Shown here one piece after another: positions 9,105 to 17,909 of a stretch of DNA of 61,587 nucleotides. This DNA is from MFZZ01 sp964610165. GTDB taxonomy: Bacteria > Patescibacteriota > Microgenomatia > UBA1406 > GWC2-37-13. The stretch is taken from NCBI GenBank assembly GCA_964610165.1, contig CAZSUZ010000004.1, forward strand, positions 1-61,587, in the 5' to 3' direction. Made by a program: the position numbers and the translations under genes. A model generated the notes under the pieces. That model ran no database searches. It had not been told where the DNA came from and was given only the letters and a program-made list of their open reading frames with translations. The first letter of the stretch is position 1. Every line of letters starts with the position of its first letter.

Positions 9105-10478
9105 ATGGATAATAAAGGTGTTATTCTTTCAATAAAAAGTCAAATTGTAGAAGTTGAATTCTATGATAATCCACCAGAGATTCACGATCTATTTATATTG
9201 GAAAACGATCCAAATGTTATTTTGGAAGTTTATTCTTCTGCATCTGACAGAAGTGTGTTCTGTCTAGCTTTAACCCAAACACACACTCTACATCGAGGAG
9301 CAATTGTAGTTAATACTCGAAAAACATTAGAAATTCCTGTTGGACCAGATATTTTAGGTAGAGCAATTAATGTCTTTGGTCTTGCTATTGATGGCAAAGC
9401 ACCTATAGATAGAAAAAAAACATTCTCATTTTTTAAAAAACCAAATTCATTTGCACAGATTATTGTCCCTCATGAATTACTTGAGACGGGAATTAAAGCT
9501 GTTGATTTTTTTACACCACTTCTAAAAGGTGGGAAAATTGGATTATTCGGTGGTGGAGGTGTTGGTAAAACAGTATTACTGACAGAAATTATTCACAATG
9601 TTATCTCTAATAAAGACAATAGTCATTTATCTATATTTACAGGCATCGGTGAACGTAGTCGTGAAGGTCAAGAACTCTATGAAGAATTAGGTAAAACAGG
9701 AGTATTACCAATGGTTTCAATGGTATTTGGTGAAATGAGTAAAAATCCTGCAGTTCGTTTTCGCACAGCATTTGCTGGAATTGCACTTGCCGAATATTTT
9801 AGAGATCAAGAACAAAAAAGTGTACTTTTCTTCGTTGATAATATGTATCGTTATGCTCAAGCAGGATATGAACTGGGTACTTTATTAAGTGCTATTCCTT
9901 CTGAAGGTGGATATCAAGCTACTCTATCTTCAGAAATTGCCGATTTACATGAAAGATTGTATTCAACCCCAAATGCAGGAATTACAACTTTTGAAACTGT
10001 TTATGTACCATCTGATGATATTACAGATCCAGGTGTACAGTCAATGCTTCCTTATCTTGATTCTCGCGTTGTACTTTCACGATGGATTTATCAGGAAGGA
10101 AGATTCCCAGCAATAGACACATTAACATCTTTTTCGAGTGCAATGAATCCTGAAATTGTAGGAGAAGATCACTATAAAACGTACGTAGAGACCCAAAAAT
10201 TACTCAAGGAGGCCGTTAATTTAGAAAGAATAGCTTCTCTTATTGGTGAATCTGAATTGTCTCAAGAAAACCAAATTATATTTAAACGTTCTAAACTTAT
10301 TAAAAACTATATGACACAACGTTTTGCTACGGTTTCTGAATCTACAGCGAACGATATTACTTATATTCCTCGTGCAAGTACAATTCAAGATGTTAAACAA
10401 ATTCTTCAAGGGACTTATGATAAAGTTCCACCTGAAAAATTACTTTATATTTCAACATTAGAACATTTAGATAAATAA
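9105..10478 (+). CDS. atpD: F1-like ATPase subunit beta (catalytic)
   Basis: The 457-residue catalytic subunit. It has a Walker A loop GGGGVGKTVL (about 148-157), GERSREGQELYEEL with the catalytic Glu near residue 183, the Walker B region VLFFVDNMYRYAQAG, and IPSEGGYQATLSSE. The DELSEED torque segment is degenerate, reading ESELSQEN. All main residues for ATP hydrolysis are present. It sits between gamma and epsilon with almost no spacing. Nothing in beta itself shows whether the enzyme makes or spends ATP; the missing membrane parts favour hydrolysis (inference). Confidence 0.95.
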   Translation: MDNKGVILSIKSQIVEVEFYDNPPEIHDLFILENDPNVILEVYSSASDRSVFCLALTQTHTLHRGAIVVNTRKTLEIPVGPDILGRAINVFGLAIDGKAPIDRKKTFSFFKKPNSFAQIIVPHELLETGIKAVDFFTPLLKGGKIGLFGGGGVGKTVLLTEIIHNVISNKDNSHLSIFTGIGERSREGQELYEELGKTGVLPMVSMVFGEMSKNPAVRFRTAFAGIALAEYFRDQEQKSVLFFVDNMYRYAQAGYELGTLLSAIPSEGGYQATLSSEIADLHERLYSTPNAGITTFETVYVPSDDITDPGVQSMLPYLDSRVVLSRWIYQEGRFPAIDTLTSFSSAMNPEIVGEDHYKTYVETQKLLKEAVNLERIASLIGESELSQENQIIFKRSKLIKNYMTQRFATVSESTANDITYIPRASTIQDVKQILQGTYDKVPPEKLLYISTLEHLDK

Positions 10479-10479
10479 T

Positions 10480-10839
10480 ATGTCTGATGAAGCTAAAGAG
10501 GAAATTCCTTCTTCTGAAATTATAAATATTAGTGTTCTATCACCAGAAGAAACTCTCTACAGTGGTCAAGCTAAAGCACTTACTTGCCACAATGAAGATG
10601 GTGATTTTGACGTACTTCCATTACATACAAACTTTATTTCTCTTATTGATGAATATGTCATTATTCACATGCTCAATGGAGAAAGAAAAAAAATTACAAT
10701 TGCAAAAGCACTAATGAAAGCTATAGAGAATAATATTACAATCCTTCTTAATATTGATCTTACTGAACGAGATGTTGTCTTAAAAGCATTATTTAAACAG
10801 GCAAGCCAGTCGCAGCCTGCTACTTCAGCTAAAAATTAA
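10480..10839 (+). CDS. atpC: F1-like ATPase subunit epsilon (short form)
   Basis: A 119-residue protein with the N-terminal beta-sandwich of epsilon: SVLSPEETLYSG, then GDFDVLPLHTNF, corresponding to the conserved G-x-F/G-x-LPxH motif. The usual C-terminal helical hairpin, which inhibits ATP hydrolysis in many bacteria, is short and ends in a Ser/Gln/Pro/Ala tail. It is the last gene of the operon and is followed at once by an intrinsic terminator. Epsilon normally binds the foot of gamma and the c-ring loops. Confidence 0.88.
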   Translation: MSDEAKEEIPSSEIINISVLSPEETLYSGQAKALTCHNEDGDFDVLPLHTNFISLIDEYVIIHMLNGERKKITIAKALMKAIENNITILLNIDLTERDVVLKALFKQASQSQPATSAKN

Positions 10840-10840
10840 C

Positions 10841-10873
10841 AAAAAAAAACACGGCCATTATGACCGTGTTTTT
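10841..10873. terminator. Bidirectional intrinsic terminator
   Basis: A 7-bp stem AACACGG/CCGTGTT (10848-10854 with 10864-10870) is flanked by an A-run on the left and T's on the right, so it can end transcription in both directions. It lies between the convergent ATPase operon and the ligase/TPR gene. Confidence 0.85.
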
Positions 10874-10889
10874 AATCTACTAACTATTC

Positions 10890-12920
10890 TTATTGTGCTG
10901 TTGGGGATGAATCTTCTGGTAATTCCAATCTTGGTTCAACAGTTGCTGTTGGTGGAGTTGGAAGATTTAATTCAGATTGTTCATCTGTTGCTGTTTCATT
11001 TGTTGCTTGTTCATCTTCTATTGCTTCAGTTGCTCTTTCTCTCATCATCTCTAAATCTTGTTGAGCTCTTTTATAATCTTCTTCTGCTTTTGCTGGATCA
11101 AGTAAATCTGTTACTATCTGCATTTGTTGTACCGCTTGACCATACATTTCTTTTTGATAGTATGCCCATGCAAGATTGTAATGTGCATTTGCCCAATCAG
11201 GCTTTAATGATACTGACTGTTCAAATAATCTTTGAGCTTGATCATATTGTTGAAGTAAATAGTAGACACTACCTAATTCAAGTCTTAATGTTGGATTATA
11301 ACTATCAAGTAAAATTGCTTGTTGATAAGAAGAAATTGTCCATAATGGTGCTTGCTGAACAGCATTTAATATTTGTCTGTAGACAGTTGCTAAATTCTGC
11401 CAGTTTGTAACACGACCTGGATTTAATGCTACTGCAGATTTTGCTTCAGATATTGAAATTTGTAAAGTCTGAGCAATTGTCTGTCGATCTGCATCAGTAA
11501 TTTGTTCTGCACCTTTTGCTGCAATATTATTTGCAACTAATAAGTTTGTCTGTGAAAAATTTCTTCTAAATTCTTCATTGTAAGGATTATATTCGACTGA
11601 CTTTCTTTGATTATCATATAGTTTTTGTAAACTATTTTCAGAAATTGCATCTATTGATCTCTTAAAATAAACTTCAGCAAGAAAATTCTTTCCGATAAAA
11701 TAAATACTTGTACCAATAAATAAAAATCCAATTACTGAAAGTCCAATATGAGCTGGTACTAATTTTGTAAGATCCATTTCATATTCTTCAAATTTTTCTT
11801 CATTTCTTAAATCTGCAACAACTAATGCAAGTGCTACAAAGAACATAAAGAATGACATTATTGAAGGAGGTAAAAGTAATAACAATACTGCTGCAGTTAT
11901 AAATAATCCTGCATTTTCAAGTCTTACTCTGCCTAGCTTTCTATAAATACTAAAGAATAATATCCCAAATCCAGTTAGACCAAGTAATCCCATTTCAGTT
12001 AATATATGAAGTACTGTTGAACGAGATGTTGAAAATGAATTTACTTGCCATAAACTTGATACGTTGTAGTTAATATCTCTTACTTTTGTAAAGATGACTG
12101 AGAAATTATCAACACCTACTCCAAATACTGCTGTTAATGGACTCTTCAAAACTTCAATTGCAGCAAACCATGAAAGATTAAATGGAGGAATAATCACCTG
12201 TGCTCCATTTGTTAATATTGACTGTGCAATCGAGAAAACACTAAATGCCATTGCTAGTACAATTGCTCCCATAACTACAGATAACATTACTATTACACCT
12301 TTATGCTCATCTTGTCTATGAGAATTACTTCTTTTAAGTCTAAACATATATAATCCTGCACCCACAAGAACGAAGACTAAGAAACTCAATAAATCAATTG
12401 ATGATCCAACTGTATTAAAAGATGTATTCTTTAAAAATCCCCAAAATGCTGGAAGTGTTACATTTTTGAATGGATCAACCAACATTACCATTGCAACTAA
12501 TGATGCAATTAATCCCGAAGCTGACAGTGTTAATACTGGACTAATCTTAGATTTTCTAAAAAAGTATGATGCATATAAATAGTAAGCCATCATTCCAAGA
12601 ATCATAACTAATCCATATTGTGGTCTAAATATTGCCTGAATTTTATTAGGTGAGGCAAGTACTATCGAAAGAATATACGCTAATATGATTAAAAGGAATG
12701 ATTGTAGGGCTGGATTACTAGTCCAACTAAACTTTTTTGTTAAAACAAATTGACTTATTGAAACAAAAAAGAGCACAAGAACAAAGAAAACGAGCAAGTA
12801 AAATTTGCTATAAATTAAAAATTCTCTTGTTATTGGCAAGAAAAATATTGGGAAAAGAAACAGAAAGACTGTTACTAAAACATTAAGGGTTAGGTTAAAT
12901 AAACTTGACTTGTTTTCCAT
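10890..12920 (-). CDS. O-antigen ligase-like membrane protein with TPR tail
   Basis: A 676-residue protein. The first ~430 residues contain about ten hydrophobic helices and a large loop with FGVGVDNF, typical of the Wzy/WaaL polysaccharide polymerase-ligase superfamily. The C-terminal part holds tetratricopeptide-type repeats (for example YYLLQQYDQAQRLFEQ and YYQKEMYGQAVQQM), then an acidic Thr/Glu/Pro-rich tail. Such fusions are frequent in Patescibacteria and probably handle surface polysaccharide or glycosylated protein. A -10 box TACAAT (12932-12927) ends 6 bases before the start, predicting a leaderless mRNA. Substrate unknown. Confidence 0.8.
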   Translation of the reverse strand: MENKSSLFNLTLNVLVTVFLFLFPIFFLPITREFLIYSKFYLLVFFVLVLFFVSISQFVLTKKFSWTSNPALQSFLLIILAYILSIVLASPNKIQAIFRPQYGLVMILGMMAYYLYASYFFRKSKISPVLTLSASGLIASLVAMVMLVDPFKNVTLPAFWGFLKNTSFNTVGSSIDLLSFLVFVLVGAGLYMFRLKRSNSHRQDEHKGVIVMLSVVMGAIVLAMAFSVFSIAQSILTNGAQVIIPPFNLSWFAAIEVLKSPLTAVFGVGVDNFSVIFTKVRDINYNVSSLWQVNSFSTSRSTVLHILTEMGLLGLTGFGILFFSIYRKLGRVRLENAGLFITAAVLLLLLPPSIMSFFMFFVALALVVADLRNEEKFEEYEMDLTKLVPAHIGLSVIGFLFIGTSIYFIGKNFLAEVYFKRSIDAISENSLQKLYDNQRKSVEYNPYNEEFRRNFSQTNLLVANNIAAKGAEQITDADRQTIAQTLQISISEAKSAVALNPGRVTNWQNLATVYRQILNAVQQAPLWTISSYQQAILLDSYNPTLRLELGSVYYLLQQYDQAQRLFEQSVSLKPDWANAHYNLAWAYYQKEMYGQAVQQMQIVTDLLDPAKAEEDYKRAQQDLEMMRERATEAIEDEQATNETATDEQSELNLPTPPTATVEPRLELPEDSSPTAQ

Positions 12921-12980
12921 AATAAGATTGTAGAGATAGTTTTTTTGAATGTCAACAAAATATTAATATACAATGCTAGA

Positions 12981-14603
12981 TCAGTCTATTTTTAAAATAA
13001 TGCGAACTTTTCCGCACTTTAATTCTTCATTATGTGTTGTTTTTTTCAGTTTTAAATCTTGAGGACAATTTTTATTTAATAATGTATTATCTTTTGTTTG
13101 CAAGACATAGCCTACAGATTTATAACCGTCTGTACTTTTTGCTCCATACCCTTTTATTGTTGAAGTTGTAATAGTATCACCCATACTAATTTCACCATTT
13201 ATATTTGTAACTAGTACTTCAACCTGTCCAACAAGCGCGACTAAAATGCTATCTTTGTTATTATATTTATTATTACCTATATAACCGGCAGTATTTGAAA
13301 TTACTCCAATAATCTTCTCATTTATTATTGCTGGCTTTATTCCTCTATTCGTAATAGATACAATTTCATACATATTAAATTCACTTTTATCACTTACTTC
13401 AAAAAACTCAGCAAAATCTGCTGCTGAAGTTTCATATACTACACTTTGATTATTCAACCTTATTCCACCAACTTTTACTCCTGGGACTATTTCATTTTTA
13501 CCAGCATAGAATTCAATAAACTCAGCATTTGTTCCTATCGATTCAGTTCCTAAAGACAATTTTAAAACAGAAGATTCTGCAGAATCTTCTTTTGAAAAAT
13601 TATTAAAAGACACTATACTTCCAATCAATTTAGATCCTGAAACATCAAGATAGGTCTCAGGGTTAAAAGTACCTATTCCAAGATTGCCTGAACCTATAAT
13701 CACATTGGAACTTGTAGCTGGATCGAAAATAATATTACTCCCCGCTTGAGTTGTGCGTAAAGTTAATGCAGATCCTTCTATACTAAAATTTCCGTTAGTA
13801 GATTTAATTGTAGGAGAATCATGTGAAAATTCTATTGAACCTTCTTCATTAATAAATGGAATTGTAGATTTACTGTTACCTATAGATAATCCTTTAAGTT
13901 TAGTACTATCTTGTGAAAAAGAAGAGGTAATTATTTGATATCTTGGCTGAAATTCAGAATCATTCCCAATTGTTACTCCAAGATATAGCGCTTGATTCTC
14001 TTTAAAAAAAGATTCAGGTATTGGTTTCATTCCACAATCAGAACCAATAAGTATTGTAAAACTTCCGTTAAAAGATGGCTCGAGGCCATTTGCGCCGATA
14101 CAAGAACCCGAATACAGAACATTCCCGCCAGTTGCAGTATTATATAATCTAAAAATTGCGTCTCTTTTTGTATCAAGTGGCTGTCCGTCTGTTTCTTTTA
14201 TTGTACCTTTAAATGGTAAAACTCTACCTACCGGTTTATCTTGCAAAAGAGCTGTATTAATTTTATTTAGTGATAATAGTAAGTATATTATCAATGCAAC
14301 ACATAATGTAATAGTAATAACAAGAAATATCAAAATAAAATTATTCTTATAAAAAGGCATTCTCTGCTTTACTTGAACACTTTTGATATCATTTGCTAGT
14401 AAAGACCTATTAAAAGCAATATCTAATTTTGAAAAAAGATCATCATATTTATTAGAAGTAATTTTGTTTGAATCTTTTAACCAATTAATCCACGTCAGCA
14501 TGGACTTATATATACCTTCTTTTTTTGAGCCACCTTTTAACGAACGTATTTTATTTACAGCATCATTGAATAAATTTTCATCGAAAAAAGATTTTGTACT
14601 CAT
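12981..14603 (-). CDS. Membrane-anchored surface protein with LDVSG repeat and C-terminal beta domain
   Basis: A 540-residue protein: about 85 cytoplasmic residues, one membrane helix (about 88-112), then an extracellular region. It holds the tail-fibre-like motif GIGTFNPETYLDVSG, as in the giant protein at 1-4561. Near the C-terminus is a beta domain with NGEISMGDTITTSTIKGYG, closely resembling NGNIMKGDYITSSPIEGVG in the c-like fusion at 4802-5569. SAADFAEFFEVSD precedes it, typical of the segment before such domains in Patescibacteria. TACATT with a 6-base gap precedes the start. Function unknown; the shared modules link it to the ATPase locus. Confidence 0.75.
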   Translation of the reverse strand: MSTKSFFDENLFNDAVNKIRSLKGGSKKEGIYKSMLTWINWLKDSNKITSNKYDDLFSKLDIAFNRSLLANDIKSVQVKQRMPFYKNNFILIFLVITITLCVALIIYLLLSLNKINTALLQDKPVGRVLPFKGTIKETDGQPLDTKRDAIFRLYNTATGGNVLYSGSCIGANGLEPSFNGSFTILIGSDCGMKPIPESFFKENQALYLGVTIGNDSEFQPRYQIITSSFSQDSTKLKGLSIGNSKSTIPFINEEGSIEFSHDSPTIKSTNGNFSIEGSALTLRTTQAGSNIIFDPATSSNVIIGSGNLGIGTFNPETYLDVSGSKLIGSIVSFNNFSKEDSAESSVLKLSLGTESIGTNAEFIEFYAGKNEIVPGVKVGGIRLNNQSVVYETSAADFAEFFEVSDKSEFNMYEIVSITNRGIKPAIINEKIIGVISNTAGYIGNNKYNNKDSILVALVGQVEVLVTNINGEISMGDTITTSTIKGYGAKSTDGYKSVGYVLQTKDNTLLNKNCPQDLKLKKTTHNEELKCGKVRIILKID

Positions 14604-15452
14604 AAAAAAAATGTAATGTATTTTTAGAAAAAAAACAAGATCATCTTTAAATTAAATATAAAAATTATCACTATGTTCTGAAGCCATAATAAATAATTTA
14701 AAAACGTTCACTAAAAATAAGTAACCAACATTTTAAATCATCCCAAAGCCAAGAACATTTAATACACGCACGTTAGGAATGAGGACAACCCACTAAATAG
14801 ATACGATTAAAATAAAACAGACTTCTGATCTTCCTTAAGCCACAAAACAAAACACACTAGAGGAAAACTAGAAGGAGATAGGCACATATATTATTATAAG
14901 TCTTTATTTGTGCCGTTATAAGAGAATTGACTACTACAACAACATTATTCCCATATTATCAATTATAGAATCATCTTTATAAATGGACGAATTAAATCTT
15001 ATATTAATAATTAATCGAAATGACTAAATTAAACTGCATTATAAATTAGGCTCTATGTTAACCTTTATTATGTTAATCACTATATACACTAATTATAGTT
15101 TATAAACCCATAGAAATAGTAATGCTTTTGTTATTTTTGCTTTTTATATGTACAGACGTGTATAAACAACTCTACAAAGTGGTCTGTTTTTAAAACGAGT
15201 TTATCGATCTCTTTATGTATGTAAAAAATATTTATTTTAGTTTCTGTCATTAGATATTACTATTTATTCAGAATAGAACACCTATATTGGGTAAAAAGTT
15301 AATTTTACTCTCTATAAATAGCCAAACATCTAATAAATTTATTTAGCAGATTATTTATAGCTTTGCTGTTATTTATTTACTATTACTTATTTAAAGCGCT
15401 AAAACTATTTTGTGTTGACACTAGATATCAATTCTGATATTGTATTGCATAT
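14604..15452. other. 849-base gene-free region
   Basis: No open frame with coding character was found on either strand. It contains weak inverted repeats: GGCACA/TGTGCC (14881-14886 with 14909-14914) and ACAGAC/GTCTGT (15152-15157 with 15182-15187), the latter followed by five T's like a weak terminator. It separates two divergent genes and ends in the promoter of the PaaX-like gene. An undetected small RNA is possible. Confidence 0.5.
15415..15443 (+). promoter_or_regulatory. Sigma-70-like promoter of the PaaX-like gene
   Basis: TTGACA (15415-15420), a 17-base spacer and TATTGT (15438-15443). The -10 box ends 9 bases before the ATG, so the mRNA should begin at or just before the start codon. 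Confidence 0.75.
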
Positions 15453-16205
15453 ATGAGCATTAAAGATAGACGAACGAAAATTTTGCTATCACTTTTACTT
15501 TTATCAAGTAAGGAATTTAAGCCTGTTACTTATGATAAAGCTACTCTAACTATTTTTGATCTTACTCTTAATAGAAAAACTATTGCTACCTTTAAAAAAC
15601 TTTCAAAAGAAAGTTCCATAATTGAAACTAATAAAGATAGTGAATTACCTACTTATAAACTTACTGATAAAGGATTTAACGAAATATCCCTTACATTTCC
15701 TGTTTTTAGATTTTCACGTGAGAACTGGGATGGCATATGGAGAATACTTTCTTATGAAATTCCTGAGAAAAAAAGAGAATTACGAGATCGTTTAAGACGC
15801 GAAGTTGCAAGTTGGGGTTTGGGTCCCTGGCACAGATCATTTTGGCTCACACCTCATCCTATTATATCTTCTTTGAAAGAACTTATTTCACAAGAAGAAA
15901 AAGCTTATATTCAAGCATTTGAATCTAAACATGTTTTTGGCGATCAAGACATACTTATAGAAAAAGTATGGGCAACTTCTCAACTGGAAAAAAAATACAG
16001 AAAATTATTTATGAAGTGGCATGATGTACTTTCTAAAGATGAAGATAGAATAAAGAAAATGAAGTTAATTGTTGATGATTATATTGAAATTATAAAAACT
16101 GATCCTGGTCTTCCTAAAGAGTTAATTGGATCAAAGTGGATTGGATTTGAAGCTATTAACTTATTTAAAGAGATACAATCAATCCTATTAAGCTCAAAAG
16201 AATGA
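15453..16205 (+). CDS. PaaX-family regulator with Cas2-like core
   Basis: A 250-residue protein with an N-terminal winged-helix-like region (residues 1-80, including LTDKGFNEI), a central ferredoxin-like segment WDGIWRILSYEIPEKKRELR plus LGPWHRSFWLTPHP that resembles the Cas2-like core of PaaX proteins, and a PaaX-type C-terminus with LEKKYRKLFMKW. PaaX represses phenylacetate degradation in other bacteria; in Patescibacteria this family is abundant with unknown targets. No CRISPR array or cas gene is nearby, so a CRISPR role is unlikely. Its 3' end overlaps the next, convergent gene by 12 bases. Confidence 0.8.
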   Translation: MSIKDRRTKILLSLLLLSSKEFKPVTYDKATLTIFDLTLNRKTIATFKKLSKESSIIETNKDSELPTYKLTDKGFNEISLTFPVFRFSRENWDGIWRILSYEIPEKKRELRDRLRREVASWGLGPWHRSFWLTPHPIISSLKELISQEEKAYIQAFESKHVFGDQDILIEKVWATSQLEKKYRKLFMKWHDVLSKDEDRIKKMKLIVDDYIEIIKTDPGLPKELIGSKWIGFEAINLFKEIQSILLSSKE

Positions 16206-16760
16206 TAATGGTACTATTTTGATTTGATTTTCTTTGATATATATATTCTTATTCTTTATATTTTCTATACTACTTAATTTTTCATTTTGAACTTGAATTG
16301 ATATCGCCTCATTATTTACGACAGATTGAATGTTATCTTTTAATTGCTGGTAAACATGCATGCTATTTTTTTCATTACTAAGTGTTATATTAGAATCAAT
16401 TACAATATCCAAATTATCGATTTTAAGGCTTGCAGAATGAATGAGATGAGATATTGTATATCTTTGTTTCAAAGTACCTACAAGTGCATTATTATTTGAC
16501 ATAACAATTTCTATTGTTCTGTCATAAAAAGATATATTTTTACCAAGACACTCAAGAGTTTCTTTTTCCCCTACTGGATTTACGAGTATGTCTAACTGTT
16601 TTGTTTGAATAAGAATATTTATTTTATTTCCGACATTACAAAATATAACTAAAGGCTTTTCTCGTATATTTGATAATAAATATAAAAAAAGGAGAATTAA
16701 AACTGAAATAAATAAAGATATAAACAAGAGCTTCCTAGAAATGATTTCAATATTTATCAT
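16194..16760 (-). CDS. Membrane-anchored hypothetical protein
   Basis: A 188-residue protein with one N-terminal hydrophobic helix (about residues 10-32) and a hydrophilic, Asn/Ile/Lys-rich remainder without recognisable motif; the bulk is probably extracytoplasmic. It lies 31 bases after the LysM-M23 peptidase gene on the same strand and may share its transcript, although TAGATT about 8 bases before its ATG could be its own -10 box. I do not recognise the family. Confidence 0.6.
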   Translation of the reverse strand: MINIEIISRKLLFISLFISVLILLFLYLLSNIREKPLVIFCNVGNKINILIQTKQLDILVNPVGEKETLECLGKNISFYDRTIEIVMSNNNALVGTLKQRYTISHLIHSASLKIDNLDIVIDSNITLSNEKNSMHVYQQLKDNIQSVVNNEAISIQVQNEKLSSIENIKNKNIYIKENQIKIVPLSFF

Positions 16761-16791
16761 ATTGCAACAATCTAAAATAACACTGTAATTA

Positions 16792-17853
16792 TCACTGTAG
16801 AAAGCCCAATGGATTCATTAGCACTCCACCTGATCGAATCTCAAAATGCAAATGTGTTCCTGTTGACCTTCCGGTAGAGCCCATAACACCAATTCTTTCA
16901 CCCTTTGTCACAGCCTGACCTGCTGAAACCTCAATACTTGATAAATGAGCATACAATGTTTGATACCCATTTGCATGATCTACAATGATATGACATCCGT
17001 AACCATATGCTAAACAGCCTGTATATGTAACTGTACCTGTATCTGAGGCTAAAATTGCAGGTGCAGAACCATTCGCTATATCCAAAGCCATATGATACCA
17101 AACTGGATATGTAGTAATACTTCCAGTAGTTGGCCACAAGAATGATGATGTACCCTGTACACCTGCTTGGATTTGAGCTACATATCTAAATTCTGCTGGT
17201 TTAGGAGCAACTTCAATTGTTCCATCTGGTACATATAAGGTTTGTCCTGGAGTTAACTGAAATGTTTCTGGATCAACAAAATCATTAAATGGAAAGTTTA
17301 CAATGTTCTGGGCATCAACATTATATTTCTTAGCAATAGTATAGATATTATCACCAGCATTTACTTTATGCACAACACCTGTAACTGGAGGAATATCTAA
17401 GATATCACCTGGTTTAATAACTTCAGAATCTAAATCATTTGCCCATTTTATTGTGTCAACGCTTACATTGAATTTACTTCCTATTGATTCCAATGTTTCA
17501 CCTTCTGCAACATTATGTTGCACAATTTCACTTCTTGGTTTAACTGATGCAATAGTTGTTAATGAATTATTATAAGGATCAAATGCAACAGACGTACTTT
17601 GGAAATAAGTTTGATTTTCTTCTAAAGCGTTATCAAATGGATTATTTTCTGCTATTGTTGGTCCAGCAATTAATACTGTGATAATGAGTAAGACAAATGA
17701 AGTATTTAAAAAAGAACTTGAATATTTACCTCTTTTTACAATTAAGATCGCTACGATTATATCTTTAATCTTTTCAAATTGAAGGCCAAAGTACATAGCT
17801 CTAGAAATTGTATATGCACGTAGGAATCCAAAATATAGCTTAATATCTTTCAT
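16792..17853 (-). CDS. LysM-M23 cell-wall endopeptidase
   Basis: A 353-residue protein with an N-terminal membrane segment (about 46-64), two LysM peptidoglycan-binding domains (VQHNVAEGETLESIGSKFNV and VVHKVNAGDNIYTIAKKYNV) and a C-terminal M23 zinc metallopeptidase domain. Zinc ligands are visible: H254 and D258 in HMALD, and the HLH pair H334/H336 in GTHLHFEI. It probably cleaves peptidoglycan cross-links at the cell surface during growth or division. The domain ends exactly at the C-terminus with the typical NPLGFL motif. All expected active-site residues are present. Confidence 0.92.
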   Translation of the reverse strand: MKDIKLYFGFLRAYTISRAMYFGLQFEKIKDIIVAILIVKRGKYSSSFLNTSFVLLIITVLIAGPTIAENNPFDNALEENQTYFQSTSVAFDPYNNSLTTIASVKPRSEIVQHNVAEGETLESIGSKFNVSVDTIKWANDLDSEVIKPGDILDIPPVTGVVHKVNAGDNIYTIAKKYNVDAQNIVNFPFNDFVDPETFQLTPGQTLYVPDGTIEVAPKPAEFRYVAQIQAGVQGTSSFLWPTTGSITTYPVWYHMALDIANGSAPAILASDTGTVTYTGCLAYGYGCHIIVDHANGYQTLYAHLSSIEVSAGQAVTKGERIGVMGSTGRSTGTHLHFEIRSGGVLMNPLGFLQ

Positions 17854-17909
17854 TCATCTATTAAAACTGAAGTAATATCCTTATTGTACTAAATTTTATG
17901 TGTTGATGT

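Noticed and set aside
10895..11410. A 171-codon rightward frame rich in Leu
   Set aside because: It is antisense to the TPR tail of the ligase-like gene; the Leu richness comes from reverse reading of Gln/Asn codons.
15453..16205. A CRISPR-associated Cas2 protein
   Set aside because: The Cas2-like part lies inside a PaaX architecture, and no repeat-spacer array or other cas gene was seen in the window.
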